From contig CAZPZZ010000036.1 in assembly GCA_964591245.1 (NCBI GenBank), forward strand, positions 1 through 31,820: a DNA stretch of 31,820 nucleotides, read 5' to 3'. The stretch comes from CAZPZZ01 sp964591245 (GTDB taxonomy: Bacteria > Acidobacteriota > Vicinamibacteria > Vicinamibacterales > UBA8438). Both the position numbers and the translations under genes were made by a program. The notes under the pieces are model-generated. The model searched no databases, was not told where the DNA came from, and saw only the letters and a program-made list of their open reading frames with translations. Below, in pieces: positions 7,241 to 15,239 of this stretch. Within the stretch, counting starts at the first letter, position 1, and each line of letters starts with the position of its first letter.

Positions 7241-10200
7241 ATGACCGCTATTCGACAATTGCTGGCGATCGGCATTGTGCTCGGCATGGTGACCGCGGCC
7301 GATGCCCAGACCAAGTTGTTACGGTTTCCGGATGTTCATGGCGACCGCGTTGTGTTCGTCTACGCGGGTGACCTGTGGATGGCACCGACGAGTGGTGGAA
7401 GTGCAACCAGGCTGACAGCACATCCGGGTCTCGAGATGTTTCCCAAGTTCTCTCCGGATGGACAGTGGATTGCCTTCACCGGCCAATATGACGGGGATGA
7501 GCAGGTGTACGTCATTCCCGCCAGTGGAGGGGTACCTCGACAGCTGACCTGGTATCCCGCGCGGGGGCCGCTTCCGCCACGCTGGGGTTATGACAACCAG
7601 GTCTATGACTGGACTCCAGATGGGCACTCGATTCTGTTTCGTTCGCTGCGTTACAGCACGGGATTGTCTGATAGTCGCTTGTTCCTGGTGTCGACGGAGG
7701 GCGGGTTGCCGACTCCGCTGCCGATGCCAGAATCTGGGGCCGGGGACCTGTCGCCGGATGGAACGCGGGTAGTCTACTCGCCGTTGTTCAGGGACTTTCG
7801 TACCTGGAAGCGTTATGAAGGCGGATGGGCCCAAGAACTGTACGTCTTCGATCGCGAGACGCATGACGTCGAGCAGGTGACGGACCATCCTCGTGCCGAT
7901 CGCGACCCGATGTGGATCGGTGATGCCATCTATTTCACCTCGGACCGGAGCGGCACGCTGAATCTCTACCGCTTCGATCTGCAATCCCGTCAGACGACGC
8001 CGCTCACGACGAGCGATACCTGGGATGTCCGGTGGCCCAGCGACGATGGGGTGAATCAGATCGTCTACGAGCTCAACGGTGAGCTGCAGCTCTTCGCCAC
8101 CGATACGGGACGTACGCGACCCGTGCAGGTGGTGGTGCCCAACGATGGCGTGGCAATGCGTCCCGCGCGGGTGTCAGCTGCCGACCAGATCGAGGATGTG
8201 GAACTGAGTCCAAAGGGGGAACGAGCACTCTTTGTGGCTCGAGGTGACATCTTCACGGTGCCGATCCAAGAGGGGCCGACCCGCAACTTGACCCGGAGTT
8301 CTGACGCCCACGACAAGTGGGCTCGGTGGTCACCCGATGGAAGCCGGATTGCGTTTGTCTCCGACCGGGATGGAGAGGATGAGATCTATGTGGTGCCGCA
8401 GGACGGTGATGGCGAGGCCGAGCAGCTGACAGATGGTGGTGGGGCCATGCGTTACGCACCGGAATGGTCTCCAGATGGTGAGCATCTGGCCTTTAGTGAC
8501 AAAGATGGGCAGCTTTTTGTCTTGAACCTTGAATCACGTGAAGTGAGTCTCGTGGCCGATGAGGCCAACGGACAGGTCCGTGACTACACGTGGTCGCCAC
8601 GCGGGGGGTTCCTCGCGTTTTCGTTGACTGACGAGACAGGGTTCAGCTCGGTGTTTGTATGGGAGCGAGACGGCGGTACGCTGCGGCAGGTCACCAGTGA
8701 CCTGTTCCACGAGTGGAATCCGGCGTGGGATCCGGACGGCGAGTATCTGTACTACCTTTCAGATCGATCGTTTGCACCTCAGTTGGGCTCGTTTGAGTGG
8801 AATTATCTCGTCGACCGTGAGACCGGCGTCTATGCCCTCGCGCTCCGGAAGGACGTACCGCACCCCTTACCTCCAGAGAGTGACGAAGTGACCATCGAGT
8901 CCGTTGGGGAGTCTGAGGACGGATCCGAGGACGACGCCGCTGCCGAGCCTGGCGACGAGCCTATTGCGATCGAGTTTGACGGCCTTGCGCGTAGGGTGGT
9001 GAGACTGCCGGTTGAATTTGATAACTACGTCGGGCTGAGCGCGGGGCAGGATCAGGTGTTCTTCATTCGAACCGGTGCCCAGTTTTATGGGCGGGCGGGG
9101 GACGTGCCGACCGCCATTCAAACATTTCGGTTTGAGGAACGGGAAACCGTGACCTTGGCGGAGCGGGCGGGGGGCTACGCGTTGTCGCGGGATGGAGAGC
9201 ATGTCCTTGTCGTGGCCGGCGGCCGCTTCGAGTTACACGATGCGTCAGGCAGCGGTGATGCACGGACGATTTCGACTGCCGGCTTGATGGTAGACCGAGT
9301 GCCGGCGGAGGAATGGGAACAGATCTTCGATGAAGTGTGGCGTCGATATCGAGATTTTTTCTACGTCGACAACATGCACGGCTACGACTGGGACGAGTTG
9401 CGAGCGCAGTATCGTCCATGGCTCGCGCATGTGGCGCATCGGTCGGATCTGAACTATGTGATTGGCGAGATGGTGGCCGAGCTGAATGTGGGGCATGCCT
9501 ATATTGCGGGTGGCGACTGGGTGACTCCGGAGCGTCCTCCGGTGGCCCTGCTAGGGGCGGTACTGGAACTCGACCGGGAGGGTGACCGCTACCGACTTGC
9601 CACCGTATTCGACGGACACAATGAGGAGCCCCGATACCGGGCGCCACTGACCGAGGTCGGGGTGCACATCAGCGCGGGAGATTATGTGCTGGCTGTCGAT
9701 GGCGATGAACTGAGGGGCAACGACAACCCCTATCGTCTCCTCAGGCACAAGGCCAGTCGACCGGTGCGGTTGACGGTCAATGGTGTACCTACGTTTGATG
9801 GCGCCAGGGATGTAACGATTCAACCGATCGGGAGCGAAGTGAATTTGCGGTATCTCGAGGAGGTCACAGCCAATCGGAGAGCTGTCGCGGAGGCTACCGA
9901 GGGGCGGGTGGGGTATCTGCATGTTCCCGACATGGGCGCCAACGGTATTCAAGAATTCGTCAAGTACTTCTACGGGCAACTGCGCAAGGACGGGCTCATC
10001 ATCGACGTGCGAGGAAATGGCGGTGGCAATGTGTCTGCCATGCTTATCGAGCGCTTGAGCCGCGAGTTACTTGGGACACGGTTTTCTCGCACGGAGGACT
10101 CGGTGGGAACGTACCCGACCACAGTCTTTCATGGACATCTCGTGTGTCTGCTGGATGAAGACTCCGCGTCTGATGGTGACATCTTTCCCTACCGCTTCAA

Positions 10201-10510
10201 GGAGGCTGGACTGGGGCCATTGATCGGGAAGCGGTCGTGGGGCGGTGTGGTTGGCATTACCAACAGGGGACCGCTTGTGGATGGCGGTACCGTCAACGTG
10301 CCGGAGTTCGGGACCAACGATCGTGAGGGAAACTGGGTCATCGAGGGATACGGCGTGACCCCGGATATCGAGGTCGAGAATGATCCCAAGTCGGTTATTG
10401 CCGGCGGTGATCCTCAGCTCGAGCGTGCGATTCTCGAGATTACCCGGATGATTGATGAAGACCCCAGGCCGTTGCCGACACGCCCGGCGCCGCCCGTCAA
10501 GACGCCATGA
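7241..10510 (+). CDS. Exported tricorn-protease homologue (S41 family)
   Basis: 1089 residues with GGAG 8 nt before ATG 7241. A signal peptide (about residues 1-22, ending ADAQ) puts it in the periplasm. Residues about 25-560 hold repeated PD40/WD40-like blades (for example FSPDGQWIAFTG, WSPDGSRIAFVSD) forming the tricorn propellers. A strongly acidic linker follows at about 550-580, then a tricorn core, a PDZ segment (about 760-850) and the S41 peptidase domain. The active site is visible: His752 in LNVGHAY, nucleophile Ser977 with Asp978 in DSASDGD, and Glu1035 in VIEGYGV. The archaeal enzyme has Ser before the catalytic His; here it is Gly751. The role is cleavage of peptides into short products. 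It overlaps oligopeptidase B by ATGA, so the pair is probably co-expressed for peptide scavenging or turnover. Confidence 0.93.
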   Translation: MTAIRQLLAIGIVLGMVTAADAQTKLLRFPDVHGDRVVFVYAGDLWMAPTSGGSATRLTAHPGLEMFPKFSPDGQWIAFTGQYDGDEQVYVIPASGGVPRQLTWYPARGPLPPRWGYDNQVYDWTPDGHSILFRSLRYSTGLSDSRLFLVSTEGGLPTPLPMPESGAGDLSPDGTRVVYSPLFRDFRTWKRYEGGWAQELYVFDRETHDVEQVTDHPRADRDPMWIGDAIYFTSDRSGTLNLYRFDLQSRQTTPLTTSDTWDVRWPSDDGVNQIVYELNGELQLFATDTGRTRPVQVVVPNDGVAMRPARVSAADQIEDVELSPKGERALFVARGDIFTVPIQEGPTRNLTRSSDAHDKWARWSPDGSRIAFVSDRDGEDEIYVVPQDGDGEAEQLTDGGGAMRYAPEWSPDGEHLAFSDKDGQLFVLNLESREVSLVADEANGQVRDYTWSPRGGFLAFSLTDETGFSSVFVWERDGGTLRQVTSDLFHEWNPAWDPDGEYLYYLSDRSFAPQLGSFEWNYLVDRETGVYALALRKDVPHPLPPESDEVTIESVGESEDGSEDDAAAEPGDEPIAIEFDGLARRVVRLPVEFDNYVGLSAGQDQVFFIRTGAQFYGRAGDVPTAIQTFRFEERETVTLAERAGGYALSRDGEHVLVVAGGRFELHDASGSGDARTISTAGLMVDRVPAEEWEQIFDEVWRRYRDFFYVDNMHGYDWDELRAQYRPWLAHVAHRSDLNYVIGEMVAELNVGHAYIAGGDWVTPERPPVALLGAVLELDREGDRYRLATVFDGHNEEPRYRAPLTEVGVHISAGDYVLAVDGDELRGNDNPYRLLRHKASRPVRLTVNGVPTFDGARDVTIQPIGSEVNLRYLEEVTANRRAVAEATEGRVGYLHVPDMGANGIQEFVKYFYGQLRKDGLIIDVRGNGGGNVSAMLIERLSRELLGTRFSRTEDSVGTYPTTVFHGHLVCLLDEDSASDGDIFPYRFKEAGLGPLIGKRSWGGVVGITNRGPLVDGGTVNVPEFGTNDREGNWVIEGYGVTPDIEVENDPKSVIAGGDPQLERAILEITRMIDEDPRPLPTRPAPPVKTP

Positions 10511-12576
10511 CTCAGATGCCTTCTCCCGCTGATGTGTCCCCTCCTCGAGCCCGAGTGTCTCCGACGCGATTGGAGACCCACGGCGTGGTGCGGGTCGATG
10601 ACTATTACTGGATGCGCGAGCGCACCGAGCCGGAGGTGTTGGCCTATCTCGAAGCCGAGAATGCGCACACGAAAGCCGTGATGGCCGCGACCGAACCGCT
10701 GCAAGAAACACTTTTTTCCGAGATCAAGGGACGTATCAAGCAAACCGAAATGTCGGTGCCCTATCGAGAGGGCGAGTATCGCTATTACACCCGCTATGAG
10801 GATGGGCTGGAATACCCGATCTATTGTCGCTGCGGGCTCGAGGAATCGGCTGCAGAGCACGTGCTGCTCGATGTCAACCAACTGGCTCAAGGGCACGATT
10901 TTTGTGAGGTGTCTGGATGGGCGATCAGTCCTGACAGTCGGCTCCTGGCCTACGCGGTTGATTTTGAGGGCCGGCGCATTTATCAGGTCCATATCAAGTC
11001 GCTGGACGATGGGCGATTGCTTGACGATGAGTTGAAGGCACTGACCAGTAATCTCGTCTGGGCGAACGACAATGCCACGTTGTTCTATACGAAGCAGGAT
11101 CCGACGACATTGCGGTGGCATCAGGTGTATCGCCATCGTCTCGGGACAGCCCAGCAGGACGATGTACTTGTATTCGAGGAATCGGACGAGACCTTCATTT
11201 GTGACGTCGGCAAGACTCGCTCGAAGGCATTCATGCTCATCGCGTCATACCAAACGCTATCCACCGAATACCGGTTACTAGACGCGGATCATCCCGCAGA
11301 GACACCCAGGGTCTTCCTTGCCCGTGATCGCGGTCACGAGTATCAGCTCGACCACTACCAGGGCCGCTTCTATATTCGCAGTAATCTGAATGCCACCAAC
11401 TTCAAGTTAATGGAGACGTCCGACCAGCGTCCTGAGCCAGAGGCCTGGGTAGAACGCATTCCCCACCGGGATGGCGTGCTTCTGGGCGCGTTTGAGCTGT
11501 TTCGCGATTACCTTGTTGTCCAGGAGCGACGTGACGGACTCGTGCATCTTCGGGTCCACCCGTGGTCGGCTTCCGAAGCTCCGCACGACATCGAGTTCGA
11601 TGAGCCGGTCTACGATGCCTACCTGTCCGTTAACCGCGAGCCGGAATCCTCCGTACTTCGCTTTGGCTACGAGTCGCTCACGGTACCGGCGTCTACCTAC
11701 GACTACGATATGCGGGCACGGACGCGAACCTTGCTCAAACGAGAAGAGGTACTCGGCAAATTTGACCCGTCCCACTATCAGGCGGAACGGTTGATGGCGA
11801 TCGCTCCGGACGGCGAATCAATCCCGATTTCACTGGTGGCTCGACGAGGAGTCGCTCGCGAGGTAAGCCAGCCGCTACTGCTGTACGGGTACGGGGCGTA
11901 TGGGATTTCGATCGACCCGACGTTCAACTCGGCCAGGCTCAGCTTGCTCGACCGCGGTTTTGTGTTTGCGATTGCGCACGTGCGTGGAGGGCAGGAACGT
12001 GGGCGGCCATGGTATGACGCGGGGCGGCTGAAACAGAAAGAGCACACCTTTACCGATTTTATTGCCTGCGCAGAACATCTTATCGAGCAGGGGAGAACTG
12101 CTCCCGATCGTTTATTTGCCATGGGGGGAAGCGCAGGCGGGTTGCTCGTGGGGGCCGTGATGAACTTGCGCCCCGATCTCTTTGCCGGTGTCGTTGCCCA
12201 GGTGCCGTTTGTTGACGTGGTAACGACCATGCTCGACGATTCCATTCCGCTCACCACAGGGGAATATGACGAGTGGGGCAATCCCCACGAGCAGGAGGCG
12301 TTTGAGCGAATGTTGTCCTACTCGCCGTACGACAATGTCGAGGCGAAGCCGTATCCTAGCCTCCTGGTCATGGCGGGGCTCCATGATTCGCAGGTGCAGT
12401 ACTGGGAGCCCGCGAAGTGGGTAGCCAAGTTGCGGGCGCTGAAGACTGACACCAGGCCGCTACTGCTCAAGATAAATATGGAGGCGGGCCATGGCGGGGC
12501 GTCTGGACGCTACCGTCGATACCGGGAGACCGCCCTCCAGTACGCCTTCCTGCTCAGGGAAGCGCGTCTCGCATAA
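10507..12576 (+). CDS. ptrB: Oligopeptidase B (prolyl oligopeptidase family S9A)
   Basis: 689 residues, close to E. coli PtrB. ATG 10507 overlaps the protease stop (ATGA). The N-terminal start (VDDYYWMRER, then LAYLEAEN) is typical of the family, followed by a seven-bladed propeller and the C-terminal alpha/beta-hydrolase. Catalytic residues can be placed: Ser542 in GGSAGG, Asp627 in GLHDSQV, His662 in AGHGG. The GRPWYDAGRLKQKEHTFTDF segment is also characteristic. No signal peptide is seen, so it should act in the cytoplasm and cleave short peptides after basic residues, complementing the exported tricorn homologue. Confidence 0.93.
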   Translation: MTQMPSPADVSPPRARVSPTRLETHGVVRVDDYYWMRERTEPEVLAYLEAENAHTKAVMAATEPLQETLFSEIKGRIKQTEMSVPYREGEYRYYTRYEDGLEYPIYCRCGLEESAAEHVLLDVNQLAQGHDFCEVSGWAISPDSRLLAYAVDFEGRRIYQVHIKSLDDGRLLDDELKALTSNLVWANDNATLFYTKQDPTTLRWHQVYRHRLGTAQQDDVLVFEESDETFICDVGKTRSKAFMLIASYQTLSTEYRLLDADHPAETPRVFLARDRGHEYQLDHYQGRFYIRSNLNATNFKLMETSDQRPEPEAWVERIPHRDGVLLGAFELFRDYLVVQERRDGLVHLRVHPWSASEAPHDIEFDEPVYDAYLSVNREPESSVLRFGYESLTVPASTYDYDMRARTRTLLKREEVLGKFDPSHYQAERLMAIAPDGESIPISLVARRGVAREVSQPLLLYGYGAYGISIDPTFNSARLSLLDRGFVFAIAHVRGGQERGRPWYDAGRLKQKEHTFTDFIACAEHLIEQGRTAPDRLFAMGGSAGGLLVGAVMNLRPDLFAGVVAQVPFVDVVTTMLDDSIPLTTGEYDEWGNPHEQEAFERMLSYSPYDNVEAKPYPSLLVMAGLHDSQVQYWEPAKWVAKLRALKTDTRPLLLKINMEAGHGGASGRYRRYRETALQYAFLLREARLA

Positions 12577-12589
12577 CATACGCGCTTCC
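12558..12589. terminator. 10-bp hairpin spanning the ptrB stop codon
   Basis: GGAAGCGCGT (12558-12567) pairs perfectly with ACGCGCTTCC (12580-12589); the TAA stop of oligopeptidase B sits in the 12-nt loop. It lies between converging genes and could end transcription from either side, though it has no T-run. Confidence 0.45.
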
Positions 12590-12675
12590 TGATCGCCCTG
12601 ACCGTGCACGGTGCGAGCATTGTGTAGGGCGCGCCGCCGATCGGGGTATCCCTGTCGGCTCCGGACCTCCTGCGT

Positions 12676-13941
12676 TTACGGTGCGCCGAGATCGACCGCC
12701 ACGATGTGCTTCCGGTCGCGGAGATAGAGTGTGTCGCCTACCAATGTGGGGGGCGTCCAGGCGTTGGCCGTGAGGAGCTGATGCCGGGCGGTGATCTGCA
12801 GGCCGTCCGCGTTCATCGTTGCGAGTGCGATGTCCCCGTCTTCGTCGGCAATGACGAACGTGTCATTACTGCGAAGAAGGTGGGCGCGGGCGAATCCGCG
12901 GTCGCGCCAGCGTTCCTCGCCGGTGTCCGCGTCCAGTGCGGTCAGAAACGCCGGTCCAAAGTCGCCGCTACTGCCGATGATGAGGTCGCCTACGCGAAGC
13001 GCATTGGTGAAATGCATGCGCATACGATTGGTTGACCAGGTTTCGTCGGGGGTCGTCCGCCCATCGATCTGGCTGAGCTGTATCATCCGGCTCCCGCCAT
13101 CGTACGCGGATGAGATGAAGAGCTGACCATCGTGTCCCCAGACCGGCATGCTGAGGTTCAGGCCCAATTCGTTTTCGTGGGTGTGTCGCCAGAGGAGACG
13201 GCCGTCGACCGGATCGAGCCCAACCAGTTCTTGTTGTCCCACGACCACCAGTTGCTCCTGGCCGTCGACGGTGATGAGTAGGGGAGAGCCGGGTGCGGTC
13301 GGGAACGCGATGCTTTCCCAGCGAATTTCTCCGGTGGTTGCCTCGAAGGCCACGACGCCATTGGGGCTGCCGCCCAGCGGCAGGATGATGGTGTCTTGGT
13401 AGGCCAGAGGGCTTGATGCGAAAGCGTTGTATTCCGCTAATCCGAAGCGTGTCACCAGATCGAGGGTCCAGAGCGCCTCGCCGGTGTCGCTGGACAGAGC
13501 CTGAAACGTGCCGTCGATACCGACCGCGAACACCGCGCTGTGGGCGATGAGGGGTGTGGAGTACGGTCCGGGGCCGGCGGCGTTGAGCCAGATGTCGACA
13601 TATCCGTTGTGTGCGAGTGGGGCGTGGTAGCGGTGTTGCCACCGGGTCTCGCCCGTGTTCGCGTCAAGGCCGATTACGATTTCCTCATCTCCGTCACGAT
13701 ACATCGTCACGATCAAGGTGCCGTCCACCACGAGTGAGGAGTAGCCTTCACCGAGTGGCCGTCGCCACAGCTCAGTGGGGCCGTTTTCGGTCCAGGTGTC
13801 AGCGAGAGGGCCAGCGTCGACGTGGAAGTTACGATGGGGACCTCCGAGCTGCGTCCAGCTCGGTTCGGGTTGAGCCTGCACCCAGAGAGGGGTGAGAACT
13901 ATTGCGAGACCCTGAAGCATATTCTTGGCGGTGAGATGCAT
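12676..13941 (-). CDS. Exported PQQ-like beta-propeller protein
   Basis: 421 residues with a signal peptide (about 1-23, ending WVQAQ). Repeated propeller blades are visible, each with a DANTGETRW-type turn: GLDANTGETRWQH, SSDTGEALWTLD, EATTGEIRWES, DPVDGRLLWRH and DADTGEERWRD. These are PQQ-like/BamB-like repeats. Haem-binding CxxCH motifs are absent and the length is well below that of a full quinoprotein alcohol dehydrogenase, so it is more likely a binding or scaffold propeller than a dehydrogenase. It is divergently transcribed from the secreted protein at 14052 across about 110 bp, so the two may share control. I see no clear Shine-Dalgarno at ATG 13941. Function unknown. Confidence 0.85.
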   Translation of the reverse strand: MHLTAKNMLQGLAIVLTPLWVQAQPEPSWTQLGGPHRNFHVDAGPLADTWTENGPTELWRRPLGEGYSSLVVDGTLIVTMYRDGDEEIVIGLDANTGETRWQHRYHAPLAHNGYVDIWLNAAGPGPYSTPLIAHSAVFAVGIDGTFQALSSDTGEALWTLDLVTRFGLAEYNAFASSPLAYQDTIILPLGGSPNGVVAFEATTGEIRWESIAFPTAPGSPLLITVDGQEQLVVVGQQELVGLDPVDGRLLWRHTHENELGLNLSMPVWGHDGQLFISSAYDGGSRMIQLSQIDGRTTPDETWSTNRMRMHFTNALRVGDLIIGSSGDFGPAFLTALDADTGEERWRDRGFARAHLLRSNDTFVIADEDGDIALATMNADGLQITARHQLLTANAWTPPTLVGDTLYLRDRKHIVAVDLGAP

Positions 13942-14051
13942 GATGAGAATCGATCGTAGATAAGGTCGAGTCTGCTATGTTACCCGTGATGGTCGTCGAG
14001 TTGCGTTCAGTACGGCATCTGAACGGACTTGACTGGAACAAGGGGGGCTGT

Positions 14052-15065
14052 GTGAGAACAAGAGCAGGTCGGATCGTGTTCGTCTTGGCGCTGGTGGTTG
14101 GACTGGTGCCTTGCGCGCCTGTTGCAGGTCAAGATGCAGGTGAAGCATTCCGGACTCCGTGGGGAGATCCGGATCTGCAGGGCGTGTGGGATTACTGGAC
14201 ATTTACCCCACTCGAGCGTCCTGAAGAGTTTTCGGATCGAGACCAATTGACGGCTGAGGAAGCGGCCGTGGTGGCCCGGGAAGGCAATGTCGACGCGTTG
14301 GCCCGGGATGAAGCTGCACCACCTGGGGAAGTTGGGGCCTATAGCCAGGCGGTGTGGACCGACCGTGCTCGGGCGACTGCGCTCACGCAACCCTCGTTGC
14401 TGGTGGATCCCCCGGATGGTCGACTTCCGGCGCTGACTCCCGAAGCGCAGCAGCAAGTAGTTGCGCATCGTGAGGCGGGCGGTTATCCCGTGCGAATGCG
14501 TGTCGGGGGGGTGAACGAGGATGGTCCCGAAGCGCGTGGCACGGCTGAACGGTGCTTGCTTGGCTTTAGCACGGGACCTCCAATGCTCCCAGGGGGATAC
14601 AACAACAATGTGCAGCTGTTTCAGGCACCAGGTTACGTTGTCCTGTTGCATGAAATGGTGCACGACGTTCGCGTGGTTCCCTTGGATGGACGAGAGCCGC
14701 TACCCTCGTCGATACGACAGTGGCTCGGCAGCTCGCGGGGCCGATGGGAGGGCGATACGCTGGTCGTCGAGACGACGAATTTCACGCACGCGACCGGTAG
14801 CTTCAATACGTCGTTTGTCTCCTGGGGTTCGGCGGAGAAGACCCGCCTGATCGAACGATTTACCCGGACGGATGCAGGCACCGTGTTGTATGAATTCACC
14901 GTGGATGATCCTGGTACCTGGACCGTGCCGTTCACCGGGCGTTTCCCGATAAATCGTGCAGACGCACCCCTGTACGAATATGCATGCCACGAGGGAAATC
15001 ACGGGATGCTCAACCTGCTCACAGGGGCCCGGGCTCAGGAGAGGGAGATCACGGATCAACCATAG
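14052..15065 (+). CDS. Secreted protein of an unnamed family (GDPDLQGVW / YACHEGN), copy 1
   Basis: 337 residues from GTG 14052. I prefer this to the upstream ATG 13977 because a purine-rich AGGGGGG (14041-14047) sits just before it and it opens a clean signal peptide (hydrophobic core VFVLALVVGLV, end VAGQ). Conserved blocks are PWGDPDLQGVWDY, a single Cys in TAERCLLG, PGYVVLLHEMVHDVR, GRWEGDTLVVETTNF, ERFTR and YEYACHEGNHG. I know these motifs from numerous uncharacterised acidobacterial proteins but can name no Pfam domain or activity. A second, diverged copy lies at 30738-31721. The conserved Cys/His/Glu near the C-terminus could bind metal, but that is only inference. Confidence 0.8.
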   Translation: MRTRAGRIVFVLALVVGLVPCAPVAGQDAGEAFRTPWGDPDLQGVWDYWTFTPLERPEEFSDRDQLTAEEAAVVAREGNVDALARDEAAPPGEVGAYSQAVWTDRARATALTQPSLLVDPPDGRLPALTPEAQQQVVAHREAGGYPVRMRVGGVNEDGPEARGTAERCLLGFSTGPPMLPGGYNNNVQLFQAPGYVVLLHEMVHDVRVVPLDGREPLPSSIRQWLGSSRGRWEGDTLVVETTNFTHATGSFNTSFVSWGSAEKTRLIERFTRTDAGTVLYEFTVDDPGTWTVPFTGRFPINRADAPLYEYACHEGNHGMLNLLTGARAQEREITDQP

Positions 15066-15239
15066 CGCGACGGCAATGTTCGGCTTGCAGGTGGCCGCTC
15101 TCGGCCCAGGGGTGAGCGCTGTCTGCCGAGGCGGGTGGGGGCGTGCTTGGCGCTGTTCACTCGGCGGTTGAATTGGGGGGCAGGTGCGGAGATTTGCGAT
15201 TGCTCTGGATGGTCAGTTGCCGGAGGGTAACCCTAAAGT

